The notes under the pieces: model-generated
Seen by the model: only the letters and a program-made list of their open reading frames with translations
Told to the model about the DNA's origin: nothing
Database searches by the model: none
Shown: positions 1-8,514 of the stretch, piece by piece
Layout: every line of letters begins with the position of its first letter
Numbering within the stretch: the stretch's first letter is position 1
Assembly: GCA_947463785.1 (NCBI GenBank)
Contig: CANHRG010000006.1
Span: 45,389-109,388 of the forward strand
From: Sphingobacteriaceae bacterium
Lineage (GTDB): Bacteria; Bacteroidota; Bacteroidia; Sphingobacteriales; Sphingobacteriaceae
Reading direction: 5' to 3'
Length of the DNA stretch: 64,000 nucleotides
Translations under genes and position numbers: made by a program

Positions 1-108
1 GTCTTTAAAATTATCAGCAGTTTCAAAAATCAGTTGAATATCTTCTGTGGTCAGGTCTTTGATGCCGAGGAGATGTTTAGTGCTGAGCTTTGGATGCTGA
101 TCTGCCAT
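1..108 (-). CDS. pyrB: Aspartate carbamoyltransferase catalytic subunit, N-terminal fragment
   Basis: Only the first 36 codons lie in the window; the gene runs off the left edge. The translation begins MADQHPKLSTKHLLGIKDLT and continues into TTEDIQLIFETADNF. This is the usual opening of aspartate carbamoyltransferase, which joins carbamoyl phosphate to aspartate in the second step of pyrimidine synthesis. The start codon lies one base after the stop of pyrR, so the two genes are almost certainly co-transcribed and translationally close. pyrR directly upstream of pyrB is a common pyrimidine operon order and supports the call. The carbamoyl-phosphate and aspartate binding motifs are outside the window, so the identity rests on the N-terminus and the context. 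Confidence 0.85.
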   Translation of the reverse strand, partial: MADQHPKLSTKHLLGIKDLTTEDIQLIFETADNFKD

Positions 109-109
109 G

Positions 110-652
110 TTATTTTTCGGATAAAAGGATGATTTGATCTTTTTTATCGGTTTCTTCCCAACTCACCAGTACTTTTTGTGAGTCAACGGAATCAACTTGT
201 ATGCCAATATAATCGGGTTCAATGGGTAGCTGTCGAGAGAAACGACGATCTACTAGCACCAATAATTCTACTTTTCGAGGCCGGCCGAAGGCCAAAAGGG
301 CATCTAAAGCGGCTCTGATGGTTCTTCCGGTCCAGAGTACGTCATCTACAAGCACCACATTCTTATTCTCGACGATAAAGTCGATCTCTGTTGCACTGGC
401 TTGTGGCAGGTCTTTATTGGTTCGAATATCGTCTCTAAAAAAAGTAATATCCAGATTACCTTGCAAAATGTTCGCTTTCGGTTGCAGACGTCTCAGTTCG
501 TCGCCAATGCGTTTGGCTAAATAAGCTCCGCGGGGTTGAATACCGACGATAGCAGATTCTGAAAAATCGTTATGATTCTCAATTAATTGATGGCAAAGAC
601 GCTGAATGGTTATTTGAAATTTCTGACCGTCGAGCAACGTGAGTTTTTGCAT
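110..652 (-). CDS. pyrR: PyrR: pyrimidine operon regulator / uracil phosphoribosyltransferase
   Basis: This is a 180-residue type I phosphoribosyltransferase. The PRPP-binding loop is visible at about residues 99-111 (VVLVDDVLWTGRT), and the conserved early motif IVGIQPRGAYLAKRI lies at about 35-50. In characterised members PyrR binds pyr mRNA in response to UMP/UTP and has weak uracil phosphoribosyltransferase activity. Here it directly precedes pyrB with one base between them, which fits control of its own operon. The gap to the upstream GH53 gene is only 64 bases. No classical anti-terminator/terminator pair is visible there, so the regulatory mechanism in this organism is unclear. The length is normal for the family. 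Confidence 0.93.
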   Translation of the reverse strand: MQKLTLLDGQKFQITIQRLCHQLIENHNDFSESAIVGIQPRGAYLAKRIGDELRRLQPKANILQGNLDITFFRDDIRTNKDLPQASATEIDFIVENKNVVLVDDVLWTGRTIRAALDALLAFGRPRKVELLVLVDRRFSRQLPIEPDYIGIQVDSVDSQKVLVSWEETDKKDQIILLSEK

Positions 653-716
653 CTTGCTTTAAATTGGGATAAAAATAGTTATTTTTTTTAACTCCTTAAA
701 TCTGATCTATCCAATC

Positions 717-1718
717 CTATTTTAAAAAGCCATCTAAAGCTACTGTTGGTTTGCCTGAATTATCAAATGCGCCAAGAGTATAACCTTTCCAATTATTATG
801 GCATTGTGGTTCCCAATAAAATACCCCCAGTCCTTTATTGCCTGGAAGGCTTTTGGTTTTGTTTACAAGATCTTCGATGAATGCTCTACAGTTTTCAGCT
901 TCGTTAACAGCCATGCCTATTTCAGATATCATGATTTCTTTATTGTATCGCTGAATCATATCAAGCATGTTGTTATAGCATTCGATATTCTTACTTTTCC
1001 AATTTGTAGCATTAGGATATAATGACATGCCAATCACATCGAATTCAACCTGTTGTTCCTTTAAGTTATCAAACATCCATCTATAGAGCTGATTATCATA
1101 TCCATTAGAGAGGTGTACGATAACTTTTGAAGTTGGACTAATTTCTTTTACTGCCCGATAACCGGCTTTGAGAAGGTTGCTGAAGTTTTGCATATTGGTT
1201 GATGCTCTGCCTTCTTGCCAGAGCATGCCATCGTTCGTTTCGTTTCCAATTTGTACCCATTCGGGCTTTATATCATTCGCCTTTAACTGTTGCATTACAT
1301 CTTTGGTGTAATTGTAGAGCGAGTTTTGTAGTTCTGCAAAACTTAGGTTACGCCAAGCAAAAGGTTTATTTTGTTGCCCTGGATCTGCCCAACTGTCACT
1401 GAAATGGAAATTAATCATCAGGCGCATTCCTGCATTTTTTGCTCTTAAGGCTTGTTTTATTACATCTTCAGTGCCACACCATTTGCTGGTTGGATTTACC
1501 CATATTCTTAAGCGTATGGAGTTGATTCCTTTGCTTTTTAAAATACTGATCAGATCTTCTGAATTGCCATTGTTAGCGTAAAAGCGTACTCCGCTGTTTT
1601 CCATTTCACTTAGCCAACCGATATCGGCCCCTTTAGCAAAATTGTCTTGTTCGGTAGTGCGCTTCTTGCAAGAACATAAAATTGTAAGTGCCAGAATAAT
1701 CCAAATTAGCTTCTTCAT
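717..1718 (-). CDS. GH53 endo-beta-1,4-galactanase lipoprotein
   Basis: A 333-residue protein of glycoside hydrolase family 53 (arabinogalactan endo-1,4-galactosidase), which cleaves beta-1,4-galactan side chains of plant pectin. A signal peptide ends in a lipobox-like LCSC with Cys17 as the probable lipidation site, so it is probably anchored in the outer membrane. Family motifs are clear: GADIGWLSEMENSG near residue 30, IRLRIWVNP near 69, the acid/base glutamate at about E160 in GNETNDGMLW, and the nucleophile at about E266 in ISEIGMA. No SusC/SusD pair or other carbohydrate gene lies nearby, so this is a lone enzyme rather than part of a visible polysaccharide utilisation locus. It sits upstream of pyrR on the same strand but is functionally unrelated to it. 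Confidence 0.92.
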   Translation of the reverse strand: MKKLIWIILALTILCSCKKRTTEQDNFAKGADIGWLSEMENSGVRFYANNGNSEDLISILKSKGINSIRLRIWVNPTSKWCGTEDVIKQALRAKNAGMRLMINFHFSDSWADPGQQNKPFAWRNLSFAELQNSLYNYTKDVMQQLKANDIKPEWVQIGNETNDGMLWQEGRASTNMQNFSNLLKAGYRAVKEISPTSKVIVHLSNGYDNQLYRWMFDNLKEQQVEFDVIGMSLYPNATNWKSKNIECYNNMLDMIQRYNKEIMISEIGMAVNEAENCRAFIEDLVNKTKSLPGNKGLGVFYWEPQCHNNWKGYTLGAFDNSGKPTVALDGFLK

Positions 1719-1760
1719 TTTTTAATCGTAATAAGCAATGTATGAAATGATGATGAATAA

Positions 1761-1792
1761 AAAAAGCCTCCCTGAAAACGGGGAGGCTTTTT
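1761..1792 (-). terminator. Rho-independent terminator after rpsA
   Basis: A 7-bp perfect stem, GCCTCCC (1766-1772) with GGGAGGC (1781-1787), is flanked by A and T runs. Read on the minus strand it ends in a U-rich tail, about 20 bases after the rpsA stop. It separates rpsA from the GH53 gene. Confidence 0.9.
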
Positions 1793-1810
1793 TATCAGCT
1801 GAATGCTAAT

Positions 1811-3778
1811 TTATTCCGCATCTTCAGATTTTGAAGCTTTTTTGGTTTTTGCAGCTTTTGTTTCTGCTCCTTCCATGCTGGCTTTCAATTGTGATAAAAC
1901 ATCCAAATCGCCTAAAGTAGATTTCTCAACAGAGTCTTTTACTTTTTTAACGGCGCTTTGAGCAGCTTTAGCATCTTTTTTCTTCTGATTTAACTCTTCT
2001 TTACGCTCTTCTGCTTTTTCTTCTTCCCAGATACGGGCATGAGAAACTACAATGCGTTTAGAATCTTTGTTAAACTCGATGATTTTGAAATCTGCAGTTT
2101 CGTCAGCTTTAACCGAACCGCCTTCTTGTTTGGCCATATGTTTGGTAGGGCAGAAGCCTTCTACTCCATAAGGTAAAGCAACAATGGCGCCTTTGTCAGT
2201 TACTTTCAACACTGTTCCTTGATGAACTGAATCTAAAGTAAATACGGTCTCGAAAGTTTCCCAAGGGTTTTCTTCCAATTGTTTGTGACCTAAGCTTAAT
2301 TTGCGGTTTTCTTCGTCTAATTCTAAAACAACAACCTCTAAAGTTTCGCCAACTTTGGTGAATTCGTTAGGGTGGTTAACTTTTTTAGACCAAGATAAGT
2401 CTGATATGTGGATCAAGCCATCGATACCTTCTTCAAGCTCTACAAACACACCGAAGTTAGTCATGTTTTTAACTACTGCGGTTTGTTTGCTGCCTACAGG
2501 GTAGCGTTTAGCTAAATCTTTCCAAGGATCTGGCGTTAATTGCTTAATACCTAAGCTCATTTTACGCTCGTCACGATCTAAGGTCAATACTTGTGCCTCG
2601 ATTACATCGCCCACTTTCAAGAATTCTTGAGGGTTACGTAAGTTTTGAGACCAAGACATTTCTGATACGTGGATCAATCCTTCTACCCCTGGTACAATTT
2701 CTAAGAACGCACCGTAGTCAGCTACGGTAACAATCTTACCTTTTACTTTAGAACCTACAGCTAAGTCGGTGTCTAAGGCTTCCCAAGGATGAGAAGTTAA
2801 TTGTTTTAAACCTAAAGCGATACGTTTTTTGTCGTCATCGAAATCTAAAACAACCACATTTATTTTTTGGTCTAAGGCCAATACTTCACGTGGATGCTCG
2901 ATACGGCCCCAAGAGATATCGGTAATGTGTAATAAACCGTCAACACCACCTAAATCGATGAATACACCGAAATCAGTAATGTTTTTAACAGTTCCTTCCA
3001 ATACCTGACCTTTCTCAAGTTTAGAAACAATCTCTACTTTTTGGCTTTCTAAATCGTCTTCGATCAACACTTTGTGCGAAACGACTACGTTTTTGAATTC
3101 GTGGTTGATTTTAACCACTTTGAATTCCATGGTCTTGCCAACATAAATGTCGTAGTCACGGATTGGCTTAATGTCAATCTGAGAACCAGGCAAGAAGGCT
3201 TCAACGCCCATAATATCAACGATCAAACCACCTTTGGTACGGCTTTTCACGTAACCATTGATGATTTCGTCTTTTTCTAAGGCTTCATTAATTAATTCCC
3301 AAGATTTTTGGGTTTTAGCACGTTTGCGAGATAAAACTAACTGTCCGTTAGCATCTTCTTGCGACTCTACAAACACCTCCACGGTATCACCGATTTTCAA
3401 ATCAGGTAAATCGCGGAATTCAGAAAGTGATACCAATCCATCCGATTTAAAACCGATGTTCAATACCACATCTTTGTTGTTGATAGAAACCACTATACCG
3501 GAGATAATTTCTCCTTTAGTGATTGAATTGAATGTTCCGGCATACATTGCTTCCAGCTTTTCGCGTTCAGCTTGGCTGTAATTGCCAAAACCTTTGTCGT
3601 CCGCATCCCAGTCAAAATCGCCGGAAGGGGTAACCATCGTGGTAGATTTGATCTCCTCGATAGACAAAGAATCTGCTTCAGATTCAATGATTTCTGTTTC
3701 TTTCACCTCAACGGTGTCTGTTCCGAGTTCAGCTTCTTTAGCTTTTAACTCTTTTTCTGCTTGTTGTTTTTTAGCCAT
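1811..3778 (-). CDS. rpsA: 30S ribosomal protein S1, six S1 domains
   Basis: A 655-residue S1 protein, which binds mRNA on the 30S subunit and helps load structured messages. Six OB-fold S1 repeats can be followed from about residue 88 to 600; the third to fifth carry the typical pattern GVFIDLGGVDGLLHITDISW. The N-terminus (about 1-85) is a charged, Glu-rich extension, and the last 60 residues form a Lys/Ala-rich tail, as in Bacteroidota S1. The protein is longer than the 557-residue E. coli form. Bacteroidota mostly lack Shine-Dalgarno sites, so S1 may be especially important here. The gene lies downstream of cmk, as in many bacteria, but has its own promoter (-7 at 3820-3827) and a strong terminator. 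Confidence 0.97.
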   Translation of the reverse strand: MAKKQQAEKELKAKEAELGTDTVEVKETEIIESEADSLSIEEIKSTTMVTPSGDFDWDADDKGFGNYSQAEREKLEAMYAGTFNSITKGEIISGIVVSINNKDVVLNIGFKSDGLVSLSEFRDLPDLKIGDTVEVFVESQEDANGQLVLSRKRAKTQKSWELINEALEKDEIINGYVKSRTKGGLIVDIMGVEAFLPGSQIDIKPIRDYDIYVGKTMEFKVVKINHEFKNVVVSHKVLIEDDLESQKVEIVSKLEKGQVLEGTVKNITDFGVFIDLGGVDGLLHITDISWGRIEHPREVLALDQKINVVVLDFDDDKKRIALGLKQLTSHPWEALDTDLAVGSKVKGKIVTVADYGAFLEIVPGVEGLIHVSEMSWSQNLRNPQEFLKVGDVIEAQVLTLDRDERKMSLGIKQLTPDPWKDLAKRYPVGSKQTAVVKNMTNFGVFVELEEGIDGLIHISDLSWSKKVNHPNEFTKVGETLEVVVLELDEENRKLSLGHKQLEENPWETFETVFTLDSVHQGTVLKVTDKGAIVALPYGVEGFCPTKHMAKQEGGSVKADETADFKIIEFNKDSKRIVVSHARIWEEEKAEERKEELNQKKKDAKAAQSAVKKVKDSVEKSTLGDLDVLSQLKASMEGAETKAAKTKKASKSEDAE

Positions 3779-3819
3779 TAAATAATTTTTCTCCTTTTCC
3801 CGATTTTCAATCAGGACTG

Positions 3820-3849
3820 CAAAGGTAGGTAATTATCCGTCCAAACAAA
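3820..3849 (-). promoter_or_regulatory. Bacteroidota-type promoter of rpsA
   Basis: On the minus strand TACCTTTG (3827-3820) matches the -7 consensus TAnnTTTG, and TTTG (3849-3846) lies 18 bases upstream as a -33 element. The start codon follows about 41 bases later. This is one of the best matches to the two-part consensus in the window. Confidence 0.7.
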
Positions 3850-3861
3850 AATAAAATTTGA

Positions 3862-3900
3862 GCTATTGTTGCTGATAATCAATAGCCTAGGAAATAGGCT
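3862..3900 (-). promoter_or_regulatory. Two overlapping hairpins between cmk and rpsA
   Basis: One inverted repeat is GCTATTG (3862-3868) with CAATAGC (3880-3886). The other is AGCCTA (3884-3889) with TAGGCT (3895-3900). They share bases 3884-3886, so they cannot form together. They lie 18 bases after the cmk stop and upstream of the rpsA promoter. A role as a weak terminator or attenuator for cmk read-through is possible, but there is no proper U tract. Confidence 0.3.
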
Positions 3901-3917
3901 TCGGAAAGTAAATCGTG

Positions 3918-4595
3918 TTAGTTGCTTAAGAAAGGCTTTACCTTGTCTAAGGCAAATTGCAATTGCTCTTCTGGGGTTAACTCGGTGTTATCCAGAACGA
4001 TGGCATCTTCGGCACGTGTAAGTGGACTTTCTTTGCGTGTAGTATCCGAATAATCGCGGTGAGCCAAATTTTCGAAAACTTCTTCCAAGGTAATTTTTGC
4101 AGCATTGGCAATCATTTCCTTGTAGCGTCGTTCGGCACGTACCTTCGGATCGGCGGTCATGAAGAACTTGAGTGTTGCATCCGGAAAAACGGTGGTTCCA
4201 ATATCTCGTCCATCCATCACAATATTTTTCGATGAACCCATGCGTTGTTGCTGTTTCACCATTTCTTCCCGAACCACTTTTAAGGCACTTACTGCACTTA
4301 CTTGCTCCGAAACTTTCATTTCACGAATCTCATCCGATACTTCTTCATCATTAAGTGTAATGTGTGTTTGGTAATCTCTCGAATGAAAATTTAGATGAAT
4401 TTGGGCCAAGGCTTTTTTTACTTCTTCCGGATTTTGGATGTCGACCTGATTTCGAATAAAGTAAAGCGTTACAGCTCGATACATGGCCCCGCTATCTACA
4501 TAAACGAAATGAAGCTTTTTAGCTAATGCTTTGGCTAAGGTGCTTTTTCCGCATGAAGAATAGCCATCTATGGCGATTACAATATTCGAATTCAT
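3918..4595 (-). CDS. cmk: Cytidylate kinase
   Basis: A 225-residue nucleoside monophosphate kinase that phosphorylates CMP and dCMP to the diphosphates. The P-loop GYSSCGKS lies at residues 11-18 after IAID. Family motifs follow: VDSGAMYRAVTL (about 36-47), the CMP-binding region VMDGRDIGTTVFPDA (about 125-140) and a lid with RAERRYKE. The length matches the bacterial short form. It precedes rpsA on the same strand with a gap of about 140 bases, the conserved cmk-rpsA pairing. A -7 element lies 7 bases upstream of the ATG, so the transcript leader is very short. Confidence 0.96.
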   Translation of the reverse strand: MNSNIVIAIDGYSSCGKSTLAKALAKKLHFVYVDSGAMYRAVTLYFIRNQVDIQNPEEVKKALAQIHLNFHSRDYQTHITLNDEEVSDEIREMKVSEQVSAVSALKVVREEMVKQQQRMGSSKNIVMDGRDIGTTVFPDATLKFFMTADPKVRAERRYKEMIANAAKITLEEVFENLAHRDYSDTTRKESPLTRAEDAIVLDNTELTPEEQLQFALDKVKPFLSN

Positions 4596-4602
4596 TGGGG
4601 TA

Positions 4603-4610
4603 CAAAGTTA
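4603..4610 (-). promoter_or_regulatory. Candidate -7 element of cmk
   Basis: The minus strand reads TAACTTTG, an exact match to TAnnTTTG, ending 7 bases before the cmk ATG. No good -33 TTG is seen at the usual spacing. Confidence 0.5.
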
Positions 4611-4652
4611 ACTTTTGATAGCAATAAGCCCAGCTAAATTTTAAATTAAACC

Positions 4653-5612
4653 TTAATTAAACCGATAGAAGGTGCTAACGGAGCCGTATTGATGCGCTTT
4701 TGCCGAACTTTGTATCTCTGCGGTTTTGAAAACATAAGATAATTGCAGACTTAATCGGTTTTTGGCGTGTACCAAGCCAAATTCTTGACTCAATACCCAA
4801 GGTTTGGCTTTAAAACTCACGGGTCCTTTATCCTCTCTGAATAGCCCGCCAGAGACAGTTGCATCGTGTAAAACAAGGTCTAATTGAGGTTTAGCGAAAA
4901 AGAATAACTCACTTTTGACCAAATTATTGGTGCTGCTTTTAGTACCAATTACACTGTGGTATGAGGCGGATTGGAACAGTTGATTTACGCGTCCGCTACG
5001 AAGCATAAAACCGACCCCAAGTCCGGAAAAGGTAGTACCCAGGTTGGCATAACCATGCCATGCCAAATCTAATTTTCGGGAAGTTGATCGTTGGATCATT
5101 TTGACATAAGATGCCCCTAAATTGATTCCAATTTCGTTGTTTAGTTGATATTCCCAGCCTTTGGGTGCGTAGAGTCCAGTAAGTTGGTGTACAAACTCTT
5201 GAGCTTGTTTGCCAAATGCCGCTGGTCCAATGGTTCCGATTTGAAAACTTGCTTTTAACATACGCTCATTTTCGGTAAACCAGTTTAGGCTGCCTCCGCC
5301 ATACAAATAGGCGGTAATTGGCCGATCTACATAATTAATGGCAGGGATATAACCGGATTGGGCATTGTACATTTTTTGGCCAATCTCCAGCTCAATGATT
5401 TTTTTAGCTAAACCGGGTTTAATTTGTTTTGGCTCCGCTACCTTTCGGTAAGTAATAAATAATCCGTTGGTATAATACCGATCTTGACCATTTGCCAAGT
5501 ACGAATCGTTATCACTTTTAAATCCAATTTCTTTGTTAAACTCTTGTGCATAGAGTTTGTTGAAAATAAGGATTATGGCCAAAATGGCGAATTTGAGCTG
5601 TTTCAATTGCAT
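4653..5612 (-). CDS. LpxR-family lipid A 3'-O-deacylase-like outer membrane protein
   Basis: A 319-residue beta-barrel of the LpxR/DUF2219 family. In Salmonella, LpxR removes the 3'-acyloxyacyl group of lipid A in the outer membrane. I start it at the Met that opens MQLKQLKFAILAIIL, giving a normal signal peptide ending in LYAQ. The longer frame adds 18 residues that do not look like part of it. The first strand carries the family signature DNDSY...DRYYTNG, which holds the active-site Asn-Asp pair, and FVHQLTGLY matches the region with the catalytic His. The barrel ends in a C-terminal aromatic (FYRFN). It sits between cmk and lon, both on the same strand. The substrate in this organism is not known. 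Confidence 0.8.
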   Translation of the reverse strand: MQLKQLKFAILAIILIFNKLYAQEFNKEIGFKSDNDSYLANGQDRYYTNGLFITYRKVAEPKQIKPGLAKKIIELEIGQKMYNAQSGYIPAINYVDRPITAYLYGGGSLNWFTENERMLKASFQIGTIGPAAFGKQAQEFVHQLTGLYAPKGWEYQLNNEIGINLGASYVKMIQRSTSRKLDLAWHGYANLGTTFSGLGVGFMLRSGRVNQLFQSASYHSVIGTKSSTNNLVKSELFFFAKPQLDLVLHDATVSGGLFREDKGPVSFKAKPWVLSQEFGLVHAKNRLSLQLSYVFKTAEIQSSAKAHQYGSVSTFYRFN

Positions 5613-5672
5613 GATTTGGTGTAATAACCGACAGTTATTTAGTGTTAAAACACTTAAATATAGCAATTAAAA

Positions 5673-5703
5673 CAAAAAGGCCACCGGTTTCTACCGATGG
5701 CCT
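5673..5703 (-). terminator. Rho-independent terminator after lon
   Basis: The stem AGGCCACCGGT (5679-5689) pairs with ACCGATGGCCT (5693-5703) with one mismatch, around a TTCT loop. On the minus strand it is followed by TTTTTGTTTT. It lies 13 bases after the lon stop. Confidence 0.9.
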
Positions 5704-5715
5704 AGTCTTTGTGAA

Positions 5716-8196
5716 TTAGTTAACCAAGTTTGGTTTCACTGTTTCCTTGATAACTAAATCGAGCGGATTTTTGACTTTATCCTTTATCAACGCTAAATCA
5801 ATAACTTCTTTCATTTCTTTCACATAATGGAATTTCAGGTCTTTGATATAATCTTCCTTAATTTCCAGAATGTCTTTCTCATTCGATTTGCACAAAATGA
5901 TCTCTTTGATATTGGCCCTTTTGGCGGCTAATATTTTTTCTTTGATACCACCAACTGGCAATACTTTTCCTCTCAAGGTAATTTCACCCGTCATGGCTAA
6001 ATGCGGTTTCACCTTACGTTGTGTAAATGCTGAAGTAAGTGCTGTGAGCATGGTAATACCTGCGGATGGTCCATCTTTTGGCGTAGCACCTGCGGGTACG
6101 TGGATATGCACATCCCAATGATCGAATAAGCGATAATCGATATTGAATTTTGACGCATTGCTACGTAAATAGGCCATGGCGATGGCCGCAGATTCTTTCA
6201 TTACCTCACCCAGGTTTCCGGTTAAGGTCAATTTGCCTTTGCCTGGGCTCAAGCTCGCTTCGATGAATAAAATATCGCCACCAACAGAAGTCCAGGCCAA
6301 ACCTGTAACTACGCCAGCTACTTCATTGCCTTCGTAAAGGTCTTTATCAAAAATAGGAGCACCCAAAATGGTTTCCACATCGGTTTTGCTAATGCTTGGA
6401 TCGTATTGTTCTTCCATGGCAATTTTGGTAGCTGCACCTCTAACCAAAGAACCGATCTTTTTCTCCAAACCTCTAACTCCAGATTCACGGGTATATTCAT
6501 CAATTACTTTTTCAATTACCGAAGCACGCAGATTGATATCTTTTGCTTGGATACCATGCTGCTCTCTCTGCTTAGGCAGTAAATGTCGCTTGGTGATTTC
6601 AATCTTTTCTTCAATGGTATAACCATTAACCTCGATAATTTCCATACGGTCTAGCAAAGCTGGATGTATAGAGCTAAGTGAATTCGCTGTGGCGATGAAC
6701 ATGACGTTTGACAAATCGTAATCTACTTCTACGTAATGATCGTAGAACGAATTGTTCTGCTCGGGGTCTAATACTTCAAGTAGGGCAGAGGCAGGGTCGC
6801 CTCTAAAATCATTACCAACTTTGTCGATCTCGTCTAAAATAAAAACCGGATTCGAAGCACCTGCCTTTTTCAAGGATTGAATAATACGGCCCGGCATGGC
6901 ACCGATATAGGTTTTACGGTGTCCACGAATTTCGGCTTCATCACGAATGCCTCCCAAAGCCATGCGCACATATTTTCTTCCCAAAGATTTTGCAATAGAT
7001 TTACCCAGAGAGGTTTTACCCACTCCCGGAGGCCCAACCAGGCAAAGAATAGGTGCTTTCATGTTGTGCTTCAATTTGAGCACGGCTAGGTACTCGATAA
7101 TTCTTTTTTTAACCTTATCGAGTCCGTAATGATCTTTATCTAAGATTTTTTGAGCTCGTTTTAAATCGAAATTGTCTTTGGTGAATTCATTCCAAGGTAA
7201 ATCAAGTAGCAATTCCAGGTAATTGATTTGAACCGAATAATCGGCAGCAGCCGGATTCATTCGACCCATTTTGTCCAATTCTTTCTGAAAATGATCGGCT
7301 ACTTCTTTGCCCCATTTTTTCTTTTTGGCACGCTCTCTCAAATTTTCCATTTCCAAATCGGGCGTATTTCCACCCAGTTCTTCCTGAATGGTTTTAAGCT
7401 GCTGATTGAGGAAATATTCTCGCTGTTGCTTATCCAAGTCGATGCGCACCTTAGATTGAATCTGATTGCGCAATTCGAGCATTTGTAACTCCTGGGTGAG
7501 GTGTTCCATCACCAGTTTAGCTCGGTCTCTCAAATTGGCCACTTCCAACATTTGTTGTTTTATGGCCACATCTGCATTCATATTAGAAGATATGAAATTG
7601 ATCAGAAAAGACGGACTTTCGATATTTTTTATCGCGATAGCTGCTTCGCTCGGAATATTGGGTGCCAATTGAATGATCTGCAAGGCCATATCTTTGATAT
7701 TGGCCATAATAGCTTTAAATTCAGCATCAACCCGTGGTTTTATTTCCTCAAACTTTTCGATGGAAGCTTTGATGTAGGGTTCGTTCTGAACTTCTTCTTT
7801 GAGTTTAAATCGTTGTTTACCCTGAATAATCACGGTCGTGTTACCATCGGGCATTTGAAGCATTTTGATAATTAGTGCAACGGTTCCAATGATGTTCAAT
7901 TGCTCGAAACTCGGATCTTCAATAGCCACATCTCGTTGTGAGACTACACCAATCACTCGATCTCCTTTATAGGCATCCTTAACTAATTTGATGGATTTGT
8001 CTCTCCCAATGGTGATTGGAATAACTACACCTGGAAACAATACGGTATTTCGTAAGGGCAGAATTGACAAGACCTCAGGAGTTTCCTCATTGTTCATTTC
8101 CTCTTCATCTTCCTGAGACATCAGCGGGAAGAATTCCGTGTCCTCGTTGATTAGCGGTAAAACCTGATTAAAATCGTATGGATTGTTGTTGCTCAT
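5716..8196 (-). CDS. lon: ATP-dependent protease Lon
   Basis: An 826-residue LonA protease that unfolds and degrades misfolded and regulatory proteins in the cytosol. Domain order is an N-terminal substrate-binding domain (about 40-250), coiled linker, AAA+ ATPase with Walker A GPPGVGKT (388-395) and Walker B FILDEID (452-458), and a C-terminal Ser-Lys protease domain. The catalytic dyad is S711 in KDGPSAG and K754 in GGIKEK, 43 residues apart as in E. coli. An extra acidic N-terminal stretch (about residues 18-40) is typical of Bacteroidota Lon. The gene stands alone with a strong terminator. An upstream palindrome (8237-8253) could be a control site, but no heat-shock operator is recognised. 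Confidence 0.97.
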   Translation of the reverse strand: MSNNNPYDFNQVLPLINEDTEFFPLMSQEDEEEMNNEETPEVLSILPLRNTVLFPGVVIPITIGRDKSIKLVKDAYKGDRVIGVVSQRDVAIEDPSFEQLNIIGTVALIIKMLQMPDGNTTVIIQGKQRFKLKEEVQNEPYIKASIEKFEEIKPRVDAEFKAIMANIKDMALQIIQLAPNIPSEAAIAIKNIESPSFLINFISSNMNADVAIKQQMLEVANLRDRAKLVMEHLTQELQMLELRNQIQSKVRIDLDKQQREYFLNQQLKTIQEELGGNTPDLEMENLRERAKKKKWGKEVADHFQKELDKMGRMNPAAADYSVQINYLELLLDLPWNEFTKDNFDLKRAQKILDKDHYGLDKVKKRIIEYLAVLKLKHNMKAPILCLVGPPGVGKTSLGKSIAKSLGRKYVRMALGGIRDEAEIRGHRKTYIGAMPGRIIQSLKKAGASNPVFILDEIDKVGNDFRGDPASALLEVLDPEQNNSFYDHYVEVDYDLSNVMFIATANSLSSIHPALLDRMEIIEVNGYTIEEKIEITKRHLLPKQREQHGIQAKDINLRASVIEKVIDEYTRESGVRGLEKKIGSLVRGAATKIAMEEQYDPSISKTDVETILGAPIFDKDLYEGNEVAGVVTGLAWTSVGGDILFIEASLSPGKGKLTLTGNLGEVMKESAAIAMAYLRSNASKFNIDYRLFDHWDVHIHVPAGATPKDGPSAGITMLTALTSAFTQRKVKPHLAMTGEITLRGKVLPVGGIKEKILAAKRANIKEIILCKSNEKDILEIKEDYIKDLKFHYVKEMKEVIDLALIKDKVKNPLDLVIKETVKPNLVN

Positions 8197-8514
8197 TTTT
8201 TTTGTAGTAGCGTCAATATGACAGTAAAATTTGACTTTCGGAAATTATCCGAAGGAATTAATAGGTTTGCAAGCCTTGTGCCAATTTTTAAAACCCGTTG
8301 TAAAGGGATATAGATACTTTGTATTTTGTCGTTTTGTCTGTAAAAAAGGCAGCAAATTTTAATTGCTTAAAACAAAATGTGTCTAAATCTAATTTATTCC
8401 ACATCTGCCACCAGTTAATTGCATCAAATTGATATTAAAACTATATTAGAGGCCAACAAATACTTATTTTTATAAAAACTTTCTGGAGAGGCTTGTTTTT
8501 CACTCTCTGTCGTT
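8197..8514. other. 318-base intergenic region between divergent lon and a TPR gene
   Basis: This is the only gap longer than 300 bases. It is AT-rich, with no ORF of note and no RNA fold that I recognise. It must carry the promoters of lon (minus) and the TPR gene (plus). No exact TAnnTTTG element is placed well for either gene. The clearest structure is the palindrome at 8237-8253. Confidence 0.6.
8237..8253. promoter_or_regulatory. Palindrome upstream of lon, possible operator
   Basis: TTCGGA and TCCGAA form a perfect inverted repeat around the spacer AATTA, centred about 50 bases upstream of the lon ATG. The spacing and symmetry fit a dimeric regulator site. The regulator is unknown. Confidence 0.3.

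Noticed and set aside
653..716. PyrR-type attenuator upstream of pyrR
   Set aside because: Only 64 bases are available, with a weak AGTTA/TAACT repeat around a T run and no terminator/anti-terminator pair or PyrR-box consensus that I can recognise.
5613..5666. 18-codon N-terminal extension of the LpxR-like protein
   Set aside because: It precedes a complete signal peptide that begins at the Met at 5612.
7501..7875. 124-codon open frame on plus opposite lon
   Set aside because: Antisense shadow of the Lon N-terminal domain.
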